Source of the DNA: Roseivirga sp. E12
Lineage (GTDB): Bacteria; Bacteroidota; Bacteroidia; Cytophagales; Cyclobacteriaceae
Assembly (NCBI RefSeq): GCF_017592825.1
Contig: NZ_JAGFMD010000010.1
Coordinates: forward strand, 1 to 64,000
DNA length: 64,000 nt
Direction of reading: 5' to 3'
Position numbers and translations under genes: made by a program. Positions 17,461 to 25,680 of the stretch are shown piece by piece. The notes under the pieces are model-generated. The model was not told where the DNA came from. It saw only the letters and a program-made list of their open reading frames with translations, and made no database searches. The stretch's first letter is position 1; every line of letters begins with the position of its first letter.

Positions 17461-18414
17461 ATGAAGACCTTTCTCAATAAAACAGCACTTCTGTCCATTC
17501 TTCTAGTTTTCCTAAGCTCTTGTGTTGCCAAAAAGGATTTTGATACCGTGGTAAGCGAAAAGAACACTCTTGAAAATGACAAAACTCGTCTTCAAGAACA
17601 GCTTGCCGTTGTGAACGAAAAAGCAAAGCGACTGGAAGTGCAGGTTGAAGATCTTAAAGGAAAGAATACGGCCTTGCAAAGTGATTTTGATTTGGTGAGC
17701 AAAGAACTCAAAGACGTTCAGGGTGAGTATACACGCGTTAAGCAACTCTATGATAACCTATTGACCAATAGCAGCCAGCTCAATACTGATCTTGCTCAGC
17801 AACAACAAAGACTATTGGCAATTGAGGATGATCTTGAAATTGAAAGAAAGAAAAATGAAGAACTTGCCGTTGACCTATCCAAGCGTGAAGCCAAAGTAGC
17901 TGAGCTCGAAAGATTAATTTCTGAAAAGGATAAGGCTGTCCAACAACTCAAGAAACGTGTAACGGATGCGCTATTAAACTTTCAAGCTAGTGATCTATCT
18001 GTAGAGGTAAAAAATGGCAAAGTCTATGTGTCTCTTGCGGAAAAATTACTTTTCAACTCAGGAAGTACCAAAGTAGACTCAAAGGGTGAAAGTGCATTAA
18101 AACAACTAGCCAATGCCTTAAGCGGTAATAGTGATATCAATATCATGGTCGAAGGGCACACGGACAACGTACCTCTTTCAGGATCTGGCAAGTTTGCCGA
18201 TAACTGGGACCTAAGTGTTGTTAGAGCCACTTCCATTGTAAGAATCTTGGTCAACAATGGCATTAGCTCGGAAGTAATCACCGCTTCTGGTCGTGGAGAG
18301 TTCTCACCAGTGGCGGAAAACACAACTGCCGAAAACAAAGCGCTGAATAGAAGAACTGAGATCATTCTGACACCTAAGTTGGATGAGCTATTCCAGTTAT
18401 TGGAGACTTATTAA
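17461..18414 (+). CDS. OmpA family lipoprotein with coiled coil
   Basis: A 317-residue predicted lipoprotein: the signal peptide ends in the lipobox FLSSC, with C21 as the lipidated residue. Residues about 27-170 form a long charged heptad-rich coiled coil. Residues about 180-305 form an OmpA_C peptidoglycan-binding domain, seen in LLFNSGSTKV, MVEGHTDNVP, NWDLSVVRATSIVRIL and ALNRRTEIIL. The Asp and Arg needed to bind diaminopimelate (TDN and NRRTEI) are present. The likely job is to tether the outer membrane, or an envelope machine, to the cell wall across the periplasm. The layout resembles Pal or MotB-like proteins but there is no transmembrane motor part. It is followed closely by a small membrane protein (31 nt gap). 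Confidence 0.92.
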   Translation: MKTFLNKTALLSILLVFLSSCVAKKDFDTVVSEKNTLENDKTRLQEQLAVVNEKAKRLEVQVEDLKGKNTALQSDFDLVSKELKDVQGEYTRVKQLYDNLLTNSSQLNTDLAQQQQRLLAIEDDLEIERKKNEELAVDLSKREAKVAELERLISEKDKAVQQLKKRVTDALLNFQASDLSVEVKNGKVYVSLAEKLLFNSGSTKVDSKGESALKQLANALSGNSDINIMVEGHTDNVPLSGSGKFADNWDLSVVRATSIVRILVNNGISSEVITASGRGEFSPVAENTTAENKALNRRTEIILTPKLDELFQLLETY

Positions 18415-18445
18415 ACAATTATCTTAAGCACAAGATTTATAGTCC

Positions 18446-18712
18446 ATGTCAGATCGAAATGAGTTTGCAGACCACAGCATAGAAGAGCTTAAACAAAAGC
18501 AAAAGAAGTTCAAGGCAATTCAGAAAGTTATCTTGATTCTGTGCCTTATTACATCTTCAATTGCTATAGGGGTTTCTATTTGGAAAGAAACCAGCGAACT
18601 GTATCCAGTGATTGGGTTAACCCTTATTATCGGTATTGGCTACCCTATCATGGCTTTTGGCCCTATGCAGAAAAAGATACAGGCGGAAATTGACAGTCGA
18701 TCTCAAGCTTAA
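18446..18712 (+). CDS. Small two-helix membrane protein, unknown function
   Basis: I do not recognise this 88-residue protein. It has a charged N-terminus (EELKQKQKKFKAIQ), two hydrophobic segments (about residues 27-46 and 53-72) and a short charged tail. It probably inserts as a helical hairpin in the inner membrane. It lies 31 nt after the OmpA-like gene and may be cotranscribed. Its stop codon interlocks with that of the converging DUF819 gene in the shared four bases TTAA at 18709-18712. Confidence 0.75.
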   Translation: MSDRNEFADHSIEELKQKQKKFKAIQKVILILCLITSSIAIGVSIWKETSELYPVIGLTLIIGIGYPIMAFGPMQKKIQAEIDSRSQA

Positions 18713-19962
18713 GGAGAAACGCCTGCCATTAACTGGGCACAAAGTAAAGCTCCATAGGTTCCGAGCGCATAACCTAAGACTGCTAGTAACACTCCAACAG
18801 GTGCTAATGCTGGACTAAAAGCAGATGCCACCACTGGTGCTGACGCGGCTCCTCCGACATTGGCCTGGCTACCAACGGCTACAAAGAAGAATGGCGCCTT
18901 GATTAGTTTGGCCACCACAATCATAATTATCACATGGAAGAGCATCCAGGTAATACCGATAGCAAATAGACCTAGGTTATCGAATATCTCACCCACATTC
19001 ATTCGCATTCCTATGGTTGCTACAAGAATGAAGATAAACACACTCCCAAGCCTTGAAGCTCCTGCCCCCTCGTACTTTCTCATTTTGGTAAAAGACAAAC
19101 CCACTCCAATTGTTGTAGCAATGACTACCAGCCAGAAGAAGCCCGAAGTCAGCGATTCTAAACTATACTTAGCTAACCACTCGCTGCGCGCCTCCATGAG
19201 TGGAGCAATGACATCAGCACCCCAATGTGCCAAGGCAGTACCTCCAAAAGCAATTGCCAAAATAGTCATCACTTCAGGCAGTGTTGGAATTTTTGCAATA
19301 CTAGCTTGATAGCTTTCGACTCTATCTCTGAGGTCATCGATTGCCGTAGTATCAGATTTCAGCCACTTATCAACCTTTTGAGTTTTGCTGGCCCCGTACA
19401 GCAGAAAGCCAGTCCAGATGTTAGCACAGATCACATCGACAACGATCATGGTTGCGAAGAGACTATCGCTTACACCAAAGATCTCTTTCATAGAGGCTTG
19501 ATTGGCACCTCCACCAATCCAACTACCAGCAACAGTCGTCAAACCTCTCCAGACCTCTTCCCCACTTCCTATATCCAACACATCCGGAGCAATTGTAGAT
19601 ATAATGAGGATTGCCAATGGACCTCCCAATACGATACCAACGGTGGCAGCAAAGAACATTATGACTGCTTTTGGCCCTAGGTTGATAATACCTTTTATGT
19701 CAATGCTTAAACATAACAGCACCAAACTAGCAGGAAGCAAGTAGCGCGAAGCCACGAAATATAGATTTGAATCTTCACCTGAAACTAAACCTAATGGCCA
19801 ATTGAGAAGGCCCGGTAGAAAATAGCAAAGAAGAATACTAGGTACAATCGTATAGAACTTCTTCCATTTAGGGTTTGAAGAAGATGAAGTATGAAAGACT
19901 GCTGCTACTATTATAATAAGTAGTCCGAGTACTATTGCGTCATTAGTAAAGAATGGTTCCAT
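18709..19962 (-). CDS. DUF819 family integral membrane protein
   Basis: A 417-residue polytopic membrane protein with about eleven or twelve hydrophobic segments. The glycine-rich signature VAGSWIGGGANQASM around residue 145 and the C-terminal VGSQANVGGAASAPVVASAF, both inside membrane segments, match what I know of the DUF819 (YjcL-like) family. The inverted similarity of these two Gly/Ala/Asn motifs suggests two related halves, as in many secondary transporters. Transported substrate is unknown. The gene converges on the small membrane protein and shares stop-codon bases with it. Confidence 0.85.
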   Translation of the reverse strand: MEPFFTNDAIVLGLLIIIVAAVFHTSSSSNPKWKKFYTIVPSILLCYFLPGLLNWPLGLVSGEDSNLYFVASRYLLPASLVLLCLSIDIKGIINLGPKAVIMFFAATVGIVLGGPLAILIISTIAPDVLDIGSGEEVWRGLTTVAGSWIGGGANQASMKEIFGVSDSLFATMIVVDVICANIWTGFLLYGASKTQKVDKWLKSDTTAIDDLRDRVESYQASIAKIPTLPEVMTILAIAFGGTALAHWGADVIAPLMEARSEWLAKYSLESLTSGFFWLVVIATTIGVGLSFTKMRKYEGAGASRLGSVFIFILVATIGMRMNVGEIFDNLGLFAIGITWMLFHVIIMIVVAKLIKAPFFFVAVGSQANVGGAASAPVVASAFSPALAPVGVLLAVLGYALGTYGALLCAQLMAGVSP

Positions 19963-20009
19963 GGAGTGGTTTTCAAAACACCAATAATAGGAGTTTTTCC
20001 TGAAAGATA

Positions 20010-20573
20010 TCAGTCGTACTTGTAACCTTCACCTCTATCTTCTTCCAAAGCAACTCCCAAGCCTAGCACTAGACGATTGACAAAGTTGAAATAAGCCACC
20101 ACCAAAGAAGCATCCAAAATAGCCCGTTCTTCCAGACCCAAAGCTTTCAATGGGCCTACAAAATCTTCTTCTTTTACTCTTCCGGGATTAACGGTCAAAT
20201 TGAAAGCATAACCACAGAGTATAGCATCTACTTCGGAAAGCTCAACAGACTTGTAATCGTGCCAAAGCTGATTTACTTTCTCTTCATTTTTCCAAAAGTG
20301 ATTCAATGCAGCACCATGATGCACCTGACAGTATTCGCAATCATTGGCCGCAGAAACTACAACAGCAATCATTTCTCTCTGATATCGCTTAAGTGGAGAT
20401 TTGCCGAACATAATTGTCATATACAAGTCCATATGATTCATAATAGACCTAGGGTTTAAGCTCTGAATCTTATGAACCTCAGCAAGCTTGCCTCTTGTCT
20501 CCAAAAGGTGATCGTAGACTTCCTTTAATTCTCCTTCAGCCTCTTGATGCTCAATTACTTTTATAAATGCCAT
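20010..20573 (-). CDS. Peroxidase-related enzyme, AhpD / carboxymuconolactone decarboxylase-like
   Basis: A 187-residue all-helical AhpD-fold protein. The redox motif reads CEYCQVHHGAAL (ExxCxxCxxxH type), preceded by REMIAVVVSAANDCEYC, typical of the uncharacterised peroxidase-related subfamily. These proteins use the CxxC pair for thiol-dependent peroxide reduction or related chemistry, in the cytoplasm. It has no obvious operon partner: the upstream gene is divergent (sodium symporter), and the DUF819 gene follows on the same strand after 47 nt, so the two may be cotranscribed. The exact substrate is not deducible. Confidence 0.85.
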   Translation of the reverse strand: MAFIKVIEHQEAEGELKEVYDHLLETRGKLAEVHKIQSLNPRSIMNHMDLYMTIMFGKSPLKRYQREMIAVVVSAANDCEYCQVHHGAALNHFWKNEEKVNQLWHDYKSVELSEVDAILCGYAFNLTVNPGRVKEEDFVGPLKALGLEERAILDASLVVAYFNFVNRLVLGLGVALEEDRGEGYKYD

Positions 20574-20698
20574 ACCATAGGATTTACCCTGAAATTAAGG
20601 CAAACAAGTCATTAGACAGTCTGATGGTGGAGTTTTTTGGCGAATTGCAACCATAGGAAACAAGAATCCCATATATTCGGATTTCAAAATTTTTCAGA

Positions 20699-22090
20699 AT
20701 GGCACCCAGAGGAGGTTTTTCAAGTAGAATAGGTTTTATCGCAGCAGCAGCAGGCTCTGCTGTAGGTTTAGGAAATATTTGGGGTTTCCCCTTTGAGGTT
20801 GGCGAAGGAGGCGGAGCTGCCTTCGTAGTTATCTACCTTATGTTTTGCTTTATCCTTTGCTTTCCAGTAATGGCAACTGAGATCGCAATCGGAAGAAAGA
20901 CTCAGAAAAACCCTGTAGGCGCATTTACGGCCTTAGGTTATAAAAACTGGAATTGGGTTGGAAAACTGGGCATATTAGCCGGTATACTAATTCTTTCCTT
21001 TTACAATGTAATCGCTGGATGGGCTTTCGGATATATCTTCGAAATGGCTGCAGGTCACTTTGGAGGTGGAGAACAGTTTGGCGCCTATACTTTAAAGATA
21101 TTCAAAGTAGGTGGTTATGGCTTGGCATTTATGGCCACAACGGCCCTTGTGGTATCTAGAGGTATCTCTGGTGGTATCGAAAAGGCAGCGAAAATGCTAA
21201 TGCCGACCTTGGTAGTAATGATGTTGGGCATGGTTATCTACTCACTCACCCTTCCCAATGCAATGGACGGCATTCGTTTTTACCTCGTTCCTGATTTCTC
21301 CAAAATCAATGCAGGAGTTGTCTACAATGCCATGGGACAAGCTTTCTTCTCCTTGTCATTAGGTATGGGAGCATTGATTACCTACGGTAGTTATGTAAAC
21401 AAAAAAGAAAATATAGTATCCGCAGCGGCACTAATAACTTTAGCCGATGTTGGCATTGCAGTTATTGCTGGCTTGATGATCTTCCCTCTTATAGGCTTTA
21501 TGAGCGGAGGAACCATGGAAGGCGCCGCTGGCGGACCTGGTTTGATATTCGTAACCCTACCAACAATTTTCGGAACACTAGGATCTATCGGACCACTTGT
21601 TGGCACTTTGTTCTTTGTATTGCTCTGTTTTGCTGCATTAACCTCCACCGTATCTCTACTTGAGGTACCTGTGGCCTATGCTGTTGACGAATTAAAAATC
21701 AGACGAAGTAGAGCCGTGTGGATTGTAGCGGGCATTATCTTCGTAATCGGTATTCCATCTTTGCTCGGTTTCGGCTATTCTGACTTCTTTAGCACTGCTT
21801 TCACTACTTACAAAGAAGGAGGTACAGATACAGATTTCCTTTCTTTTATAGCATCTGTAGCAAACGACAGTATACTGCCACTGGGTGGCTGTATGATCGC
21901 TTTCTTTGCAGCTCACGTTTGGAAAAAACACAATTTGGATGACGAGCTTGCTGAGGGTTCTCCCAATTATAAAGGTTCTTTTGTCCAGAAGTATCTGAAC
22001 TTTGCCATCTCATACCTTGCTCCTTTTGTTCTTGGAGTGGTATTCGTCTTGACAGTGCTGTTCAAATTCTTTGGGATCAGCTTATTCTAG
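20699..22090 (+). CDS. Neurotransmitter:sodium symporter (SNF) family transporter
   Basis: A 463-residue LeuT-fold transporter. TM1 contains the family hallmark AAAGSAVGLGNIWGFPFEVG, and TM2 contains FCFPVMATEIAIGRK, matching the NSS pattern for sodium- and substrate-binding residues. About eleven to twelve membrane segments are visible, ending in SYLAPFVLGVVFVLTVLFKFFG. Bacterial members import amino acids with sodium, which fits a marine organism. It is a single gene with a terminator at 22118-22152. The amino acid carried cannot be told from the sequence. Confidence 0.95.
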   Translation: MAPRGGFSSRIGFIAAAAGSAVGLGNIWGFPFEVGEGGGAAFVVIYLMFCFILCFPVMATEIAIGRKTQKNPVGAFTALGYKNWNWVGKLGILAGILILSFYNVIAGWAFGYIFEMAAGHFGGGEQFGAYTLKIFKVGGYGLAFMATTALVVSRGISGGIEKAAKMLMPTLVVMMLGMVIYSLTLPNAMDGIRFYLVPDFSKINAGVVYNAMGQAFFSLSLGMGALITYGSYVNKKENIVSAAALITLADVGIAVIAGLMIFPLIGFMSGGTMEGAAGGPGLIFVTLPTIFGTLGSIGPLVGTLFFVLLCFAALTSTVSLLEVPVAYAVDELKIRRSRAVWIVAGIIFVIGIPSLLGFGYSDFFSTAFTTYKEGGTDTDFLSFIASVANDSILPLGGCMIAFFAAHVWKKHNLDDELAEGSPNYKGSFVQKYLNFAISYLAPFVLGVVFVLTVLFKFFGISLF

Positions 22091-22117
22091 AAGAGTAAAA
22101 ACAATATCCTTATTTAC

Positions 22118-22152
22118 ATCCCCTTCCAGAATTGGTTGGGGATATTTTTTTT
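22118..22152 (+). terminator. Rho-independent terminator after the sodium symporter
   Basis: Stem ATCCCC-tt-CCA (22118-22128) and TGG-tt-GGGGAT (22133-22143) with a small internal TT/TT loop, followed by A and eight T. Confidence 0.8.
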
Positions 22153-22253
22153 GAACTATGTAGCGTTATGAGAAGATAGAAGGTCTTACTAATATGGGTA
22201 CTAAAGCAAATTGCCTTCTTTTATTCACATCATTAACATTCCGCTCTTTCGCA

Positions 22254-23357
22254 ATGCTGATAAAGAGGTCGGTTTTTAGAAGACATCTAGTAGCATCATT
22301 ATTCCTATACTCATGCTTAATAACCTTTTTAAGTTGTGAAAACGAGGAACCTCAACCCACCTTCGAACACGCCAATAGAATAGAGTTCTCTAGTAATGCT
22401 TCTTTCTTGGTTGCTGATGGCCACTCTACAGCAACATTCAATATTGGGTTTTTCGATGAATACGGTCGTATAATTGAAAACCTGCAAGCCAGATCATCGG
22501 TAAAACAGAATGGGCAAGTGGTGTCAAACGAAGAAAGAGTTTATACTTTTACTCCCGAAACATCAGGCAGTTATCTCTTTCAACTTTTTATTGATGAGGT
22601 AATAGTAGAAAACCACATCATATATGTTTTAGAAAACCAACGGGTAGAAATACCTGTCATCTTTCATATATCAGAAAATGAGTCAGGCAACATGAGTGAA
22701 TTGACTCAAGAGTTTCTTGATAAACTCAATTCCAAACTACTCTTCAGACCGGACAACCCTGGTAGCACCCGGCAACAATCCAGTCTATTCTCATTTGTTC
22801 TTGCAGAGGTTGATGAATCAGGTCAAACTCTAGCCGAAAAAGGTGTCAACAGGTATAACGGCCAATATGAGCAATTCGCTCAGCCGATTGAAACTTGGCA
22901 GCGTGAGTATTACTGGGACCCTGAAACATACGTAAACTTCTGGCTCGGCAAACGAGGTGCCAATCAATTTGTTGCAAGGGCCAATTTTCCCGACCATTAT
23001 CACTTCTCCTTACCAAAATCCACCCTTCCTGAACCGCGATGGGAATATAGAGTCGACTATGGTGACTCTCCTCCCACCCACCATCCAGAGGGCATTAAAT
23101 ATGGCTATGGGGATAGCGTATCGGAACTGACCGACAACTCCTCTGTTTTGAACTACATTACACTACTTGTTGGCAAATTTATGGGCCTTGAAGTTCACTT
23201 GAACAATAATGTGATCAGCGAGACAAATTATATGTCTTACTATGGCAATAGTCAAAAAGATCACTTTACAGCAGCACAAAATGGTCAAATGTGGTTTATC
23301 ATTAATTATGCCCGATGGCGGGCCAGAAAGGGACTAGTTCGGATACCTCTTAATTAG
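22254..23357 (+). CDS. Lipoprotein, degenerate (pseudo-enzyme) M43 pappalysin/cytophagalysin-like protein
   Basis: The start is taken at 22254 because MLIKRSVFRRHL then leads a signal peptide to the lipobox FLSC (C28); a frame-open ATG at 22194 exists. The body reads like an M43 metalloprotease: IPVIFHI, then a helix with LDKLNSKL, FSFVLAEVDESG, GVNRY, ETYVNFWLGKRG, and a Met-turn region NYMSYY (residues 325-330) followed by FTAAQNGQMWFIIN. At the place of the zinc motif HExGHxLGLxH the protein has LLVGKFMGLEVH (residues 304-315): both motif His, the catalytic Glu and the third His position are replaced. I infer a surface lipoprotein that kept the fold but lost proteolysis. Residues about 40-130 look like an Ig-like N-terminal domain. 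Confidence 0.75.
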   Translation: MLIKRSVFRRHLVASLFLYSCLITFLSCENEEPQPTFEHANRIEFSSNASFLVADGHSTATFNIGFFDEYGRIIENLQARSSVKQNGQVVSNEERVYTFTPETSGSYLFQLFIDEVIVENHIIYVLENQRVEIPVIFHISENESGNMSELTQEFLDKLNSKLLFRPDNPGSTRQQSSLFSFVLAEVDESGQTLAEKGVNRYNGQYEQFAQPIETWQREYYWDPETYVNFWLGKRGANQFVARANFPDHYHFSLPKSTLPEPRWEYRVDYGDSPPTHHPEGIKYGYGDSVSELTDNSSVLNYITLLVGKFMGLEVHLNNNVISETNYMSYYGNSQKDHFTAAQNGQMWFIINYARWRARKGLVRIPLN

Positions 23358-23444
23358 TCACTCACCAAACATCTATTATTCAATTGGTGCTTTAGAATTC
23401 ATGAGTTTTTAAGATATTGATGGTCTTCTCTCAGAGGAAGCCTT

Positions 23445-24533
23445 ATGCAAAAAAGTCTTATCGTTTTATTCTATATCCTATCTATTCATCTTTCATACGG
23501 ACAGATCAGGCTGATCGAGGGTAGAGCCTATGCAGCCAAGCGGACTATTAGTGAAGTTTTTGTTGACGGACTAGGAGATGAAGATTCTTGGCAAAATGCA
23601 GCTTGGAGTGAGTACTTCGTTGATATAGAAGGTGACAAAAAGCCTGCCCCCTACTATAAAACCAGAGTCAAGATGCTCTGGGACGACAAGTACTTTTACT
23701 TCTATGCCGAAATGGAAGAGCCGCATGTATGGGCCAAACTCACCGAACGTGATGCTGTGATTTTCCATGATAATGACTTTGAGATATTCATTGACCCTGA
23801 CGGAGATACGCACAACTATTATGAATATGAGGTTAATGCCTTTAATACAGTTTGGGACTTACTTCTGACAAAACCTTATCGAGATAACGGCCATGCCATT
23901 AATAACTGGGATATCAAGGGACTAAAATCAGCTGTAAACATCAATGGAACACTGAATGATCCCAGTGATAAAGATGAGGGTTGGTCTGTAGAAGTTGCCA
24001 TTCCCTGGAAAGCACTTAAAGAAGCTACGCGCACTTCAGTTCCTCCGAAAAACAACGATGTCTGGCGTGTTAATTTCTCAAGAGTGCAATGGAAAACAGA
24101 AGTTAAGGGAAGGTCCTATTTCAAGAAAAAAGATCCTCAAACAGATAAAAATCTACCCGAGCACAATTGGGTCTGGTCTCCTCAAAGAGCAATCGCTATG
24201 CACGAACCAGAATTCTGGGGTATGGTCGTTTTCTATGATATTCCAGTTGGAGAAAATATTGACTTCGTGTCTGACTTTGGGTCTGAAGAAGTGAGGCAGT
24301 TATTGTTTGATGTTCATAGGCAGCAAATCGCTCTGAGAAGAGAAAAGCAACCTTACAGTAACGACAAAGAGGCATTAATTCAACACAAGGTTTTCAATAT
24401 TGGTAGAACAATTGAGTGGGAAATTGAAGCTGATGTCTATCGCTATCATGCCATTATGCAGCACCCATTTAATAAGTCTATCATTTGGCACATTAATGAA
24501 TCTGGTAGACTATGGAAAGAAATAAAAAAGTAA
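23445..24533 (+). CDS. Exported carbohydrate-binding family 9-like protein
   Basis: A 362-residue secreted protein: the signal peptide ends at about residue 20 (LSIHLSYGQ). Residues about 35-215 form a CBM9/DOMON-like beta-sandwich, with VDGLGDEDSWQNAAWSEYF, RVKMLWDDKYFYFYAEMEE, HDNDFEIFIDPDGDTHNYYE and EGWSVEVAIPWKAL, all typical signatures of family 9-like modules of Bacteroidota. The C-terminal third (residues about 260-362) is not recognised. The stop codon overlaps the start of the glycoside-hydrolase-like gene (TAATG at 24531-24535), so the two are coupled and probably act on the same glycan outside the cell. Substrate unknown. Confidence 0.88.
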   Translation: MQKSLIVLFYILSIHLSYGQIRLIEGRAYAAKRTISEVFVDGLGDEDSWQNAAWSEYFVDIEGDKKPAPYYKTRVKMLWDDKYFYFYAEMEEPHVWAKLTERDAVIFHDNDFEIFIDPDGDTHNYYEYEVNAFNTVWDLLLTKPYRDNGHAINNWDIKGLKSAVNINGTLNDPSDKDEGWSVEVAIPWKALKEATRTSVPPKNNDVWRVNFSRVQWKTEVKGRSYFKKKDPQTDKNLPEHNWVWSPQRAIAMHEPEFWGMVVFYDIPVGENIDFVSDFGSEEVRQLLFDVHRQQIALRREKQPYSNDKEALIQHKVFNIGRTIEWEIEADVYRYHAIMQHPFNKSIIWHINESGRLWKEIKK

Positions 24534-25621
24534 TGAATAAAAGAAAATTCCTTAAGCAACTAGGACTGGGCTCCTTCGCCATAGCCGCAACTCCGACTCT
24601 TTTTTCGTCTTGCCAATCAAACCCGCCTGAAGACTTTAAACTTTGGATGTGGGTTGGCGGTGGAGCCAATAAACCTGAGGAAGAGTGGCGTGAGCAATTC
24701 ACCCGATTAAGTGAACTTGGCTTTCATGGTGTACTGGCAGGTGGAAATGTCGAAACACTTAAGACAACCGTCCCATTGGCTAAGTCATTAGGTTTAGAAA
24801 TCCACTCTTGGCAATGGGTTATGAATCGTCCAGGAAACAAAGAAGCCATGGCACACCCTGAATGGTATGCCGTAAGCCGAAATGGAGATTCGAGCCTCGA
24901 TGTAAACCCCTATGTTGGCTACTATCAGTGGTTGTGCCCTTCAAAACCTGAAGTCCAGGACTATATCATTAATGGTATGATTGATATTGCCGAAGTTGAG
25001 GGCTTGGATGGCGTACAGTTAGATTACGTTCGTTACTGCGATGTTATTCTCCCAAGAGGTTTATGGGAGAAATACGACCTTGTTCAAGATCATGAAATGC
25101 CAGAGTTCGACTTCTGCTATTGCGATACTTGTCGTAATAAATTCAAATCTGAAAGTGGTTATGACCCTCTAGACCTTGAAGACCCTAGTCAGGATGAACA
25201 ATGGCTACAGTTTAGGTATGATTCGATTACCAACCTAGTCAATAGAATTGCGAAGGAGGTTCACTCCAGAAATAAAAAACTATCTGCATCAGTATTTGCC
25301 ACCCCAAATCTGGCTCGCAAGTTTGTACGTCAGGCTTGGGATGAATGGGATCTAGACTTTGTATTCCCTATGATCTATTACCAGTTCTATGCTGAGCCAT
25401 TGGACTTTGTTAGAACCGCGACAGCTGAAGGTGTGAAGGCGCTTGGAGGCTCAAAACCGCTTTACACTGCACAATACCTAAGCCAAAAGACTACAGAAGA
25501 TGTCACAGCTATGATCGAAGCCGCAAAGGCTGGTGGATCGAATGGCTTAGCGTTTTACGACTATGGTCTCCTAAATGAGGATAAAGCCAAGGTATTAGAA
25601 AATCTAAGAGCTTCTAAATAA
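24533..25621 (+). CDS. Lipoprotein related to glycosyl-hydrolase-like 10 (TIM-barrel) family
   Basis: The start at 24533 overlaps the previous stop codon and leads a signal sequence MNKRKFLKQLGLGS ... FSSC; the KRKFLK pattern is Tat-like and the Cys about residue 26 suggests lipidation. The barrel contains KLWMWVGGG, LAKSLGLEIHSWQWVMN, HPEWYAVSRNG, LCPSKPEVQDYI, GLDGVQLDYVRY and the paired cysteines FCYCDTCRNKF, then VFPMIYYQFY and GLAFYDYGLL. These match the GHL10 / DUF187-like putative glycoside hydrolases; the Asp in QLDYVRY is the candidate acidic residue. Total 362 residues. Together with the CBM9 protein it forms a small carbohydrate-acting unit ended by a strong terminator. Confidence 0.82.
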   Translation: MNKRKFLKQLGLGSFAIAATPTLFSSCQSNPPEDFKLWMWVGGGANKPEEEWREQFTRLSELGFHGVLAGGNVETLKTTVPLAKSLGLEIHSWQWVMNRPGNKEAMAHPEWYAVSRNGDSSLDVNPYVGYYQWLCPSKPEVQDYIINGMIDIAEVEGLDGVQLDYVRYCDVILPRGLWEKYDLVQDHEMPEFDFCYCDTCRNKFKSESGYDPLDLEDPSQDEQWLQFRYDSITNLVNRIAKEVHSRNKKLSASVFATPNLARKFVRQAWDEWDLDFVFPMIYYQFYAEPLDFVRTATAEGVKALGGSKPLYTAQYLSQKTTEDVTAMIEAAKAGGSNGLAFYDYGLLNEDKAKVLENLRASK

Positions 25622-25661
25622 AAAAGGCCCCGCCCCGAAACTTCGGGGGTCGGGGCCTTTT
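25622..25661. terminator. Very strong bidirectional terminator
   Basis: GGCCCCG (25626-25632) pairs with CGGGGCC (25651-25657), and inside it CCCCGAA (25633-25639) pairs with TTCGGGG (25642-25648). The stem is flanked by an A-run on the left and TTTT on the right, so it works for both converging genes. Confidence 0.95.
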
Positions 25662-25680
25662 ATCGTTCAAGTAATCTAGT

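Noticed and set aside
18860-19309. Plus-strand open frames of 149 and 151 codons opposite the DUF819 gene, and 33918-34301, 34668-35036, 44307-44684, 50765-51274 and similar
   Set aside because: They are antisense shadows of well-supported genes, without recognisable domains.
22254-23357. Active M43 metalloprotease
   Set aside because: The HExxH motif and third His are absent at the expected place.
23363-23389. Hairpin CACCAA/TTGGTG after the pseudo-protease gene as terminator
   Set aside because: Short stem, 15-base loop and no real T-run.
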